The notes under the pieces were generated by a model that was given only the letters and a program-made list of their open reading frames with translations, was not told where the DNA came from and made no database searches. A stretch of 64,000 nucleotides of DNA from the NCBI RefSeq assembly GCF_009360615.1, contig NZ_SPEY01000051.1, positions 62,001-126,000 of the forward strand, in the 5' to 3' direction. The position numbers were made by a program, and so were the translations under genes. The DNA comes from Comamonas sp. (GTDB lineage: Bacteria; Pseudomonadota; Gammaproteobacteria; Burkholderiales; Burkholderiaceae_C). This document shows, piece after piece, positions 1 through 7,506 of the stretch (positions within the stretch are counted from its first letter, which is position 1; each line of letters opens with the position of its first letter).

Positions 1-853
1 ACAGAATGGCCACCAGCGCCGCTCCGATGATGAGCTGCTGGCCGCAGTTGAGCATGGACAGCGTGGTCTGGCTCTTGAGCCGCACGCGACGCAGGTTCTC
101 GAGGTTTTCGTCATAGCGCGCGGACTCGAACTGTTCGTTGTTGAAGTACTTGACGGTCTCGTAGTTCAGCAGCGAATCAATGGCCTTGGTATGGGCCGCC
201 GACTCCTGGGCATTGGCCTCTTTTCTGAAGCGGGTGCGCCACTCCGTCACGGTGACCGTGAAGCCGATATAGAACACCAGCGCTGCCAGTGTAATGACGG
301 CAAACCAGATATCGAAACGTACGGCCAGAATGCCAAGCACCAGCGCCATCTCGATCAGCGTGGGCAGGATGGAGTAGAGCGAGTACGAGATCAGTGACTC
401 GGTGCTGCGCACGCCGCGCTCGATGTCGCGCGTCATGCCGCCGGTCTGGCGCTCCAGATGAAAGCGCAGGCTCAGGGCATGCAGATGCTCGAAGGTCGAT
501 AGCGCGATCGAGCGCGATGCCCCCTGCGTGGCCTTGGAAAAGACCAGATCCCGCAACTCGGTGAACAGGGTGGAGGAAAAGCGCAGCAATCCGTAGGCCG
601 CCAGCAGACCCACTGGGACCACCAGCACGGCCTGCGCCTGCCCGGGCTTGATATCCAGCGCATCCACCAGATGCTTGAGCAAGAGGGGCACGCCCACATT
701 GGCCAGCTTGGCGCAGATCATGAACACCAGCGCTGCCAGCGCATGCCATTTGTAGCGCCAGATATAGGGAAAAAGGCGACGCAGCGTGGCGCCGTCTGAC
801 TGGTTTGCCGCTGCTGCGGCTTCCTCAGGGGTTGCAGGTAACTGTGAACGCAT
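1..853 (-). CDS. ABC exporter, ATM1/ABCB-like, N-terminal part (cut by window edge)
   Basis: The reverse strand reads open from the window edge to an ATG at 851-853, giving the first 284 residues of an ABC half-transporter. It starts MRSQLPATPEEAA and has several hydrophobic segments typical of a type IV exporter membrane domain (for example LAALVFMICAKLANVGVPLLL and LPTLIEMALVLGILAV). A stretch reading DSLLNYETVKYFNNEQFE is a strong signature of the ATM1/HMT1 group, mitochondrial-type exporters of glutathione or sulfur compounds and metal conjugates in the inner membrane. The ATPase domain would lie to the left, outside the window. The subfamily is inferred from this motif only; a lipid or peptide exporter is the alternative. 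Confidence 0.82.
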   Translation of the reverse strand, partial: MRSQLPATPEEAAAAANQSDGATLRRLFPYIWRYKWHALAALVFMICAKLANVGVPLLLKHLVDALDIKPGQAQAVLVVPVGLLAAYGLLRFSSTLFTELRDLVFSKATQGASRSIALSTFEHLHALSLRFHLERQTGGMTRDIERGVRSTESLISYSLYSILPTLIEMALVLGILAVRFDIWFAVITLAALVFYIGFTVTVTEWRTRFRKEANAQESAAHTKAIDSLLNYETVKYFNNEQFESARYDENLENLRRVRLKSQTTLSMLNCGQQLIIGAALVAIL

Positions 854-1366
854 TGTGGGGCTGTATCGCCCTGCAGGCAGTCGGAGCCGCGGTAGAGGGC
901 GTCAATTGCTATGACGGGAATCAGGGTACCCGTGAATTCTGCCTGCCCCGTCGCTTTTGCGCTCACCCTGACCAGGATCAAGGGCTGCAGCCATGGTCTG
1001 CCCTGGGGGCGCGCAGCGCAGGCCCGGCAGAAACTCGCCCTGCGCGGCCAGTCAGAAAGCCCTGCTCACCGAACCCGGCATGCCGCAGGAGCCGCAAGGC
1101 TTCACGATCTGCACGAGCGCGACTGGAAGGCTTGAGCGACATTGCCGAGCTCACATCGCCTCCGGCCAGTATTGGGACATTTACCGACTGTCTGCCGCCG
1201 GCCTCCCGCACGACACTGTGGCATCCACCCATGCACCACAAACACCGCCCCATAGTGATCCCCTACTGACTTGCCCGAACCGTCGCTAGTGGCTTTCTGC
1301 AGTCAACATGGTAGAAACCCGATGTTGAGGGACAATTTCAACTTTCCATTCGTGTCACAGATTTCC
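854..1366. other. Intergenic region, no gene recognised
   Basis: About 510 bases separate the divergent ABC exporter and thioesterase genes. Short open frames exist on both strands, but they overlap each other and have arginine- and proline-rich translations typical of antisense GC-rich DNA. Promoters for both flanking genes must lie here; I could not place them with confidence. Confidence 0.4.
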
Positions 1367-1831
1367 ATGCCCCCCCGTTCGCCCGACCTTCCCAGCGTTG
1401 CCCTGCCCGCCGACAAGGAACTGGTTCTCAAAGTCGTACCCATGCCTGCCGATGTCAATGCCAATGGCGACATCTTCGGTGGCTGGGTCATGGCGCAGGT
1501 GGACCTGGCCGGCTCGGTGCTGCCGCAGCGCATCAGCCACACCCGCATGGTGACCGTAGCCGTCAATGAATTCATCTTCAAGCAACCCGTGCGCGTGGGG
1601 GACATCCTGTCCTTCTACGCCGGCGTGCAGCATGTGGGCCGCACCTCGGTCGCCGTGGATGTGGAAGTCTTTGCCGAGCGCTTTTCCGACCAGGGCAAGT
1701 ATGTGAAGGTGACCGAAGCCCGCCTGACCTATGTGGCCATCGACGCCACGGGCAAGCCCCAGTCCCTGCCGGATACGGAGCAGACACGCGCCTGGCGCGA
1801 AAAAATCCAGGCCCAGGCAGCCAAGAGCTGA
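1367..1831 (+). CDS. Acyl-CoA thioesterase, YciA-like hot-dog fold
   Basis: A 154-residue protein when started at MPPRSPDLPS; an upstream in-frame ATG at 1322 would add 15 residues. The hot-dog core carries VNANGDIFGGWVMAQVDLA, the NxxGxxFGG-type active-site segment of YciA/acyl-CoA thioesterase II-like enzymes, followed by the partner strand VAVNEFIFKQPVRVGDIL. Members hydrolyse acyl-CoA to free acid and CoA in the cytoplasm, often as hexamers. The length fits YciA (about 130 to 160 residues). It is followed 17 bases later by a strong hairpin terminator. The exact chain-length preference cannot be seen. The start is uncertain because no clear ribosome binding site precedes either ATG. Confidence 0.85.
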   Translation: MPPRSPDLPSVALPADKELVLKVVPMPADVNANGDIFGGWVMAQVDLAGSVLPQRISHTRMVTVAVNEFIFKQPVRVGDILSFYAGVQHVGRTSVAVDVEVFAERFSDQGKYVKVTEARLTYVAIDATGKPQSLPDTEQTRAWREKIQAQAAKS

Positions 1832-1848
1832 TCCAGGGTCCCAGCATG

Positions 1849-1878
1849 AAAAAAGCGACCTTCCACGGTCGCTTTTTT
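1849..1878. terminator. Bidirectional intrinsic terminator
   Basis: A perfect 12-base inverted repeat (AAAAAAGCGACC / GGTCGCTTTTTT, 6-base loop) with A and T runs on both sides. It lies between the convergent thioesterase and bactofilin genes and can serve both. Confidence 0.93.
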
Positions 1879-1898
1879 CATGGGCCGTGCGCAGAGAT

Positions 1899-2531
1899 TC
1901 AGGCCACTGCAGCGCTGCCCGCAGTCTCGCCGCTGCCGGCCGCAGCCGACACCGGGCTGCTGCTGGCGGAGCTGCTTTTGCTCCAGGCCGGAGCGGAGGC
2001 ATTGCTGTTGCTGGAACGGGTTCCTGCCTCGATCTGCCCTGTCAGTTCGCCCCCCTCTTCGATCACCACCTTGCCGTAGCAGATCTTGCCGCTGACCTTG
2101 CCGGAGCCATAGATCACCAGCTTTTCACGCACGGTGAGCGATCCGTCGAACCTGCCGTGGATCTCTGCAATATCGATCTCGGCCGTTCCGTGGAAAGCGC
2201 CCTGTTCCGCAATCCTGATGACGCGGGAGTTCATCGTCGCTTCGACCGTGCCTTCCACCACCAAGGTGTCGCAGTCGGTGATTTCCACGCCCTTGAGCTT
2301 GATGTTCGGGCCGACGGTCAGCTTGCTGCCGCCGGTTTCCTCGGCCACAGGCGCAGCCGGTGCCGCCGAAGCACGCATGGAGCTGGCAGGCGCCGTGCCA
2401 AGGCCGGCACTGCTCAAAGAGCCGGTGCCCGAAGCCGCTGCAGGATTCGCTGTCGAAAGCCCGGTGACGGAATTGCGTGAAGGAAAGCTATCGTTTTCGC
2501 GTTTGCCGAAGAACGGGTTTTGCACAGCCAT
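1899..2531 (-). CDS. Bactofilin (polymer-forming cytoskeletal protein)
   Basis: 210 residues. The centre (about 68 to 170) is the right-handed beta-helix repeat domain of bactofilins (DUF583), with segments such as LTVGPNIKLKGVEITDCDTLVVEG, MNSRVIRIAEQGAFHG and GSLTVREKLVIYGSGKVSG. The flanks are low-complexity Ala/Ser/Gly-rich tails, as usual for the family. Bactofilins polymerise without nucleotide and scaffold cell-envelope or polarity proteins on the inner face of the membrane. The gene starts at MAVQNPFFGKR. A membrane-targeting helix is not obvious. Confidence 0.9.
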   Translation of the reverse strand: MAVQNPFFGKRENDSFPSRNSVTGLSTANPAAASGTGSLSSAGLGTAPASSMRASAAPAAPVAEETGGSKLTVGPNIKLKGVEITDCDTLVVEGTVEATMNSRVIRIAEQGAFHGTAEIDIAEIHGRFDGSLTVREKLVIYGSGKVSGKICYGKVVIEEGGELTGQIEAGTRSSNSNASAPAWSKSSSASSSPVSAAAGSGETAGSAAVA

Positions 2532-2764
2532 GGCCGGAATCTCCTAGTCAGAAAACGCCATCCTATGCAGCTTGATCAGCAACATTTGGTCCTATCTCGC
2601 AATAACGGTAAGCAAAGCTTTCACAAGTTTCAGTTACTTGCATGCATTGCCTGATCTCACACAATGAAAGATCTGGCTGCACCCAGGCAAGGGGGCACTT
2701 GCCGCATTTCTATGCCCCCTCACCTTATCCAGCAGGCACGGGGCGCTCTCATTTCAGATAGGCG

Positions 2765-3277
2765 TCAGGAAACAATATAGGCGGCCGTGCCGGTAGACAG
2801 CAACTCGCCGTCCACGGACAAAAACTCCATCTGGGTATTCGCCACCCGCGAGCCCAGGCGCAGCACTCTGGCGCTGAGCAGAAACTCCTTGCCGATGCCT
2901 GGCCGCATATAGTCCACCCGCAGATCGATCGTTCCCAGCCGGGAAAACCGATGCAGCCTTTGCGCGGGCGTGTCATCCATATGCTGGGCCGCAATGGCCG
3001 CCATCACGGCCAGCCCGCCCATGGAATCCAGGCCGGCGCTGATCACGCCGCCATGAATGCGCTGATAGGCCGAATGTCCGATCAGGTCAGGTCGCATGGC
3101 GATACGCCCCTGCACCCACGTGGGCGTGATCTCGCCGATCTTCAGACCGATCGTCTGGTTGAAGGCCACGCGCGTTTCAAAGATGTCGCGCAAGCCGGAG
3201 ATGAACTCCGGCTCGAACTGCACGGACTCGGCCGTTGGCTGCGCCTGACTGCGGGACGGCTGGGACCTGGATGTCAT
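2765..3277 (-). CDS. PaaI-like hot-dog thioesterase
   Basis: 170 residues. The central part reads GHSAYQRIHGGVISAGLDSMGGLAVMAA, the HGG-containing active-site helix typical of the PaaI/YdiI-like thioesterase family, followed by the strand LGTIDLRVDYMRPGIGKEFLLSARVLR. Such enzymes cleave acyl- or aroyl-CoA thioesters. The N-terminal 20 residues are Ser/Gln-rich and may be disordered. It is the most downstream gene of the leftward lipid-metabolism cluster, about 170 bases beyond the enoyl-CoA hydratase. The substrate is unknown. Confidence 0.83.
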   Translation of the reverse strand: MTSRSQPSRSQAQPTAESVQFEPEFISGLRDIFETRVAFNQTIGLKIGEITPTWVQGRIAMRPDLIGHSAYQRIHGGVISAGLDSMGGLAVMAAIAAQHMDDTPAQRLHRFSRLGTIDLRVDYMRPGIGKEFLLSARVLRLGSRVANTQMEFLSVDGELLSTGTAAYIVS

Positions 3278-3449
3278 AGGAAAACCTGAAAAACGGTCAA
3301 AGAAAAATCGCCCCGCAAGGGACGATTCTCAGATCGGCATGGCTACCGGCGGCCAAGCCCTCGCGGACGGGGAAGATGCAGAAATCCGGGTGGCGCTCCT
3401 GGTGAAAGCACGCTATCGCTGCATCCCCTTGCTGCCGCAACTCCCGATT

Positions 3450-4244
3450 TCAGCATTTGCTGAAGTCTGGATGGCGTTTTTCCATGAAAGCCGTCAAGGC
3501 TTCCCTGGCCGCAGGCTCGCGCAGCATGCGGGCGAAGACGGCGCCTTCTTCCACAATCCGCTCGCCCACAGCCTTGGCCTGGCCGCCCTTCATCAGGCGC
3601 TTGGTCTCGATCAGCGAGGTCAGGGGCTTGCGCGCCAGCTTCCTGGCCTGGGCCTGTGCCACGGCATTGCATTCGCTGGGAGGAACCACCCGGTTGACCA
3701 GGCCCACTTCCAGCGCGGCTTCTGCCAAGAAGGGCTCGCCCAGCAACAGGGCTTCGGCGGCGCGGTGGTAACCCAGCATCTGGGGCAGCAGCAGGCTGGA
3801 TGCTGCTTCGGGGCAAACGCCCAGATTGATGAAGGGCAGCGAGAATGCGGCGTTATCGCCGGCATAGACCAGGTCGCAATGCAGCAGCAGCGTGGTGCCG
3901 ATGCCCACGGCCGGGCCGCAGACGGCCGCAATCAGCGGCTTGGGAAAGGCCGAAACCTCCTGCAGAAAGCGCCACACGGGCGCCTCGGCGCCCATGGCGC
4001 CGGGCGTTGAAGCCTGCGTCAGGAAGTCCGCGATATCGTTGCCTGCGCTGAAGATGGCGATATCGCCCTGGAACACCACCACGCGCACGGCAGCGTCGAG
4101 CTTGGCGGCCGCCAATGCGTCCGCCATCAGGCGGTACATGGCCTCGGTGAAGGAATTCTTTTTCGCCGCACGATTGAAGGTGATGGTGCACACGCCCTCT
4201 TCGGTGTGCACCAGGATGTCCTGGCTATCCTGGGTATTGCTCAT
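3450..4244 (-). CDS. Enoyl-CoA hydratase/isomerase
   Basis: 264 residues starting MSNTQDSQDILV; the usual crotonase length is about 260. The crotonase fold shows the first oxyanion-hole segment IFSAGNDIADFL and the second at CGPAVGIGTTLLLHCDLVYA. The glutamate found in classical hydratases in the following INLGVCPEAASS loop is present in the P-E pattern seen in many hydratase/isomerase members. Enzymes of this fold hydrate or isomerise trans-2-enoyl-CoA in beta-oxidation. It sits downstream of a thioesterase in the beta-oxidation cluster. Hydratase and delta3-delta2 isomerase activities cannot be distinguished from sequence alone. Confidence 0.87.
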   Translation of the reverse strand: MSNTQDSQDILVHTEEGVCTITFNRAAKKNSFTEAMYRLMADALAAAKLDAAVRVVVFQGDIAIFSAGNDIADFLTQASTPGAMGAEAPVWRFLQEVSAFPKPLIAAVCGPAVGIGTTLLLHCDLVYAGDNAAFSLPFINLGVCPEAASSLLLPQMLGYHRAAEALLLGEPFLAEAALEVGLVNRVVPPSECNAVAQAQARKLARKPLTSLIETKRLMKGGQAKAVGERIVEEGAVFARMLREPAAREALTAFMEKRHPDFSKC

Positions 4245-4290
4245 GGTCTTGCCTTGTGAAGGATGGGAACAGCTTGCCGGCTTCGGCACC

Positions 4291-5124
4291 CTATTCCTTG
4301 TAGTAAACAATCTGATGGCTGGTCGCCAGCATCTGGCCGGACTGGTTCCACAGCTGGGCCGTCTGGTCGAAAAAGCCGTTGCGGAACTCCTGCCCGCGCG
4401 CCTGTGCCAGCAGCAATCCGTCGCCGGTCGCAGCCAGCTCCTCGCGCCCGGCATGGAAGTAGACGGTGATGGACACCGTACCCGCCGGCACACGCCTGGC
4501 GCGGCGCAGCCACGCCCGCGGAAAGAACACGTCGCAGACCGCAGCCAGCGACGCGAAATCCAGCGGACGCGGCGGATTGTCTCTCACCCACAGCCGCGTC
4601 AGACTGTCGCGCTCGGCACCGTCCTCCTCGCGCGGAAGGATTCCGTCCAAGAATCGCATCTCATAGCGGGTCAGCCACTCGGAGGCCTTGAACAGCGGTG
4701 GAACGCGCTCCACCTCGGCAGCAGCCCGGACCTCGGGCATGGGCATATCGCTGACGCTCCAGGTCTGGCGGCGCACCGCCGTCACGGCCGTGGCGGTGGT
4801 CACGATCTGCGCCTGGCCCTGGGCATCGGTCTGGGTGATCGTCAGCAGCCAGTGCTGGGTGGAGCGGTTGGTGCGCACCGGCCTGGCGTCGATCTCGAAA
4901 GCACCCGGCCCCACCGCTGCCGCATAGTTGACGGTGAGGGACAGCGGCTCGCCCAGGCACTGCGGGTGCTGCTGAATGGCCTGCACGAGGCTGGCGGCCG
5001 TGATGCCGCCGTAAGGGCCGACCATGTTCCAGTAATCGGGCGAGGCCGTTCCCTGGTACTGATTGGGCACGCCCGTAGCGGTCAGCGCCACGGCACGATC
5101 AAAGGGGTGGAGGTCTGTGCTCAT
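4291..5124 (-). CDS. Acyl-CoA thioesterase, TesB-like double hot-dog
   Basis: 277 residues starting MSTDLHPFDRAVAL. The protein has the two-hot-dog layout of TesB-like (4HBT_3) thioesterases. The N-terminal half contains YWNMVGPYGGITAASLVQAI and SLTVNYAAAVGPG, and the C-terminal half ends with ARGQEFRNGFFDQTAQLW, the QxxxxDQ-type active-site end of the family. It probably hydrolyses medium or long acyl-CoA. It lies 46 bases upstream of the enoyl-CoA hydratase and 37 bases downstream of the alpha/beta hydrolase in the same leftward unit. An earlier ATG at 5217 would add a non-family extension, so the internal start is preferred. Confidence 0.83.
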   Translation of the reverse strand: MSTDLHPFDRAVALTATGVPNQYQGTASPDYWNMVGPYGGITAASLVQAIQQHPQCLGEPLSLTVNYAAAVGPGAFEIDARPVRTNRSTQHWLLTITQTDAQGQAQIVTTATAVTAVRRQTWSVSDMPMPEVRAAAEVERVPPLFKASEWLTRYEMRFLDGILPREEDGAERDSLTRLWVRDNPPRPLDFASLAAVCDVFFPRAWLRRARRVPAGTVSITVYFHAGREELAATGDGLLLAQARGQEFRNGFFDQTAQLWNQSGQMLATSHQIVYYKE

Positions 5125-5161
5125 GATTGGCAGTGTTGCCCAAGGGCGGGAATGAAAGCCG

Positions 5162-6115
5162 TCAAACAGGTGACTCATGCGGCCCGAACAAGGGTTTGCC
5201 TGGGCCGCGATCACCATTGCGCCAGCTCTGCAGCAAAGGCAGCAGGGGCTGCCACAGTAGCTCGCGCATCTCTTCCTTGAAATACCCCAGATGGCCTATG
5301 CGTCCGGCCGGAGCCAGCCCCGGATCGACACGCTCCAGCGTGCTGGGCGCACTCTTGTACCAGCCCACCAGCGACTGCACGCTGGCCAGCGACATCATTT
5401 CGTCGTCCTCGAAATACAGTGCATGCAAGGGGTAGTGGGCTGCTGCATAGGCTTCGGAGGCCCAGCGCCCCTCCACCCCTATGGCGTACAGAGGATTCAG
5501 GCACCAGCGACGCCATTGCCAGATCACGCCTGCCGGCAGATCGCCCACGATGCCCAGCTTGCGCCCCGGAAAAGCGCCGTACAAAGCCGTGACCAGCGGA
5601 GCGACACCCCACCAGAACAGCCGGATCATGCGCCGGGTGGGCGCCGCGTTATCGCGCCAGTAGCCGCTGCCGCTGCCCACGGACAGCAGGCCGTTGAGGG
5701 GCAGGGGAATGGAAGCCAGCCCCGGCAGCTGCGAGCCCACGCTGTGGCCGATCCAGATCAGCGGTTGCTGGGGAAACTGCTGTTTGAGCTGGGTTGCCAC
5801 CAGCTCGCAGTCCTTGGCCCAGTCCAGCAAGTCGGCCCTGGCGTCGCGCAGCGGCACGTGCAGCGACAGGCCATGGCCACGGTAGTCAAAGGTGGTGACG
5901 CCATAGCCCTGCTCCGCCAGCCAGCGCGCAAAGGCCTGGTAATAGCTTTGCTGCACGCCCATGGCGCCCGCCACCACCACCTGGGCCAGCGGCGCTGCCG
6001 CCCTGGGCTGGCACTGGCGCAGCACCAGATCGGCCGAGCCCTTGGAGATGGGCAAGGCCAACTCCGTCCATTGCACGGCAGCCTGCACCGGGGCTTGTGA
6101 CGGTTCGGTGTGCAT
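5162..6115 (-). CDS. Alpha/beta hydrolase
   Basis: 317 residues starting MHTEPSQAP. The alpha/beta hydrolase signature is seen as WIGHSVGSQLPGL (nucleophile elbow GHSVG), preceded by YGVTTFDYRGHGLSLH (oxyanion and strand 4 region). The C-terminal ALYFEDDEMMS supplies a likely acid and RIGHLGYF the catalytic histidine. The order S, D, H is complete. The function is probably esterase, lipase or thioesterase; proteins of this type are often labelled predicted alpha/beta hydrolase. It is 14 bases downstream of the thiolase, so cotranscription is likely. The substrate is unknown. Confidence 0.82.
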   Translation of the reverse strand: MHTEPSQAPVQAAVQWTELALPISKGSADLVLRQCQPRAAAPLAQVVVAGAMGVQQSYYQAFARWLAEQGYGVTTFDYRGHGLSLHVPLRDARADLLDWAKDCELVATQLKQQFPQQPLIWIGHSVGSQLPGLASIPLPLNGLLSVGSGSGYWRDNAAPTRRMIRLFWWGVAPLVTALYGAFPGRKLGIVGDLPAGVIWQWRRWCLNPLYAIGVEGRWASEAYAAAHYPLHALYFEDDEMMSLASVQSLVGWYKSAPSTLERVDPGLAPAGRIGHLGYFKEEMRELLWQPLLPLLQSWRNGDRGPGKPLFGPHESPV

Positions 6116-6129
6116 GGCGGCTGCGGCGT

Positions 6130-7326
6130 TCAGACGCGCTCGAAGATGCCTGCCGCGCCCTGACCCATGCCCACGCACATGGTCACCATGCCGTACTTGA
6201 GCTGCTTGCGCTGCAGCGCATGCACCACGGTGGCGGCACGGATGGCGCCGGTCGCACCCAGAGGATGGCCCAGCGCAATCGCACCGCCCATGGGGTTGAC
6301 CTTGCTCTGGTCCAGACCCAGGGTGTTGATGACGGCCAGGGACTGGGCCGCAAAGGCCTCGTTGAGCTCGTACCAGTCGATATCGTCCTGCTGGAGACCT
6401 GCGTAGCGCAGCGCGGCGGGAATGGCCTCGATGGGGCCAATGCCCATGATGGCTGGCGGCACGCCCTTGCTGGCATAGCTGACAAAGCGCGCCAGCGGCG
6501 TCAGGCCAAAACACTTGACGGCATCGCCGCTGGCAATGATCAGCGCGCCCGCACCGTCGCTGGTCTGCGAGCTATTGCCCGCAGTGACCGTGCCGCGCGC
6601 CGCAAACACGGTGCGCAGCTTGGCCAGGCCTTCCAGGCTGGTATCGGGGCGCGGGCCTTCGTCCAGGCTCACGGTGCGCGTGCTGCTCACGGTCTCGCCC
6701 GTGGCGATGTTCAGCGTGCGGTCGGTGACTTCGATCGGCGTGATCTCGGCGGCGAACTCGCCGGCCTGCTGCGCAGCGATCGCACGGCGGTGCGATTCGA
6801 GTGCAAACGCATCCTGCGCCTCGCGCGAGACCTTCCACTGCTGGGCCACCTTCTCTGCCGTCAGGCCCATGCCGTAGGCAATGCCCACATCGCCATCGCG
6901 CTCGAAGATGCTGGGCGAGAGGCTGGGCGCATTGCCCATCATCGGCACCATGCTCATGCTCTCCACGCCAGCAGCAACCATCACATCGGCTTCACCGACG
7001 CGGATACGGTCCGCCGCCATGGCCACGGCCGACAAACCGGAGGCGCAGAAACGGTTGACGGTGATGCCGCCGATGCTGGTGGGCAGTCCCGCCAGGACAG
7101 CACCGATACGCGCCACGTTCAGGCCCTGCTGGGCTTCGGGAATCGCGCAACCGCAGACGATGTCCTCGATCGCCTTGGGGTCCAGGCCAGGTACCTGGGC
7201 CAGCGCCGCCTTGAGCGTGGTGGCCAGCAGATCGTCGGGACGGTAGTTGCGGAAAAAACCCTTGTGCGAGCGACCGATGGGCGTGCGCGTGGCAGCAACG
7301 ATATAGGCGTCTTGTACTTGTTTCAT
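6130..7326 (-). CDS. fadA: Acetyl-CoA C-acyltransferase (thiolase, FadA type)
   Basis: 398 residues starting MKQVQDAYIVAATRTP. It carries the three thiolase signatures: the acyl-enzyme cysteine in VNRFCASGLSAVAMA, the segment ELNEAFAAQSLAV with NPMGGAIALGHPLGATGA (His), and the C-terminal active cysteine in GMVTMCVGMGQGAAGIFE. It performs the last thiolytic step of fatty-acid beta-oxidation in the cytoplasm. Together with the upstream FadN-type protein and acyl-CoA dehydrogenase it forms a complete cycle. The 180 bases between it and the upstream gene hold a GC-rich intergenic repeat. Confidence 0.95.
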   Translation of the reverse strand: MKQVQDAYIVAATRTPIGRSHKGFFRNYRPDDLLATTLKAALAQVPGLDPKAIEDIVCGCAIPEAQQGLNVARIGAVLAGLPTSIGGITVNRFCASGLSAVAMAADRIRVGEADVMVAAGVESMSMVPMMGNAPSLSPSIFERDGDVGIAYGMGLTAEKVAQQWKVSREAQDAFALESHRRAIAAQQAGEFAAEITPIEVTDRTLNIATGETVSSTRTVSLDEGPRPDTSLEGLAKLRTVFAARGTVTAGNSSQTSDGAGALIIASGDAVKCFGLTPLARFVSYASKGVPPAIMGIGPIEAIPAALRYAGLQQDDIDWYELNEAFAAQSLAVINTLGLDQSKVNPMGGAIALGHPLGATGAIRAATVVHALQRKQLKYGMVTMCVGMGQGAAGIFERV

Positions 7327-7394
7327 GACCAAATTCCTTGGTTGTCTCTTAGCTCTTCAACCTGTGTGCAAGGCTTCAATTACTTCGCGGCGCA

Positions 7395-7500
7395 TACCCG
7401 CAGCCAGCGAGCAAGGGCCGCCCCGCAGCGTTGCTGGCGTTTCCCTTCCCGCAAAGCGAGAGAAAGGGGAAGGCGCGCAGCGACTCAGGGGGATGCTCAT
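7395..7500 (-). repeat. GC-rich intergenic repeat of Comamonadaceae type
   Basis: The spacer between the thiolase and FadN-type genes reads, on the minus strand, CCCCCTGAGTCGCTGCGCGC, then a CTTCCCC...GGGAAGGG hairpin, then GCAGCGTTGC-type pairing and CGGCCCTTGCTCGCTGGCTG. From memory, elements beginning CCCCCTGAG..CGC and containing a TCTCTCGCTTTGCGGG loop are dispersed in Comamonas, Acidovorax and relatives. A more divergent copy may lie at 9960-10085. The family assignment is recollection, not a search result. Confidence 0.55.
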
Positions 7501-7506
7501 ATCGAA

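Noticed and set aside
978..1253. Overlapping short frames on both strands between the ABC exporter and thioesterase
   Set aside because: They have no motif, no ribosome site and antisense-like composition.
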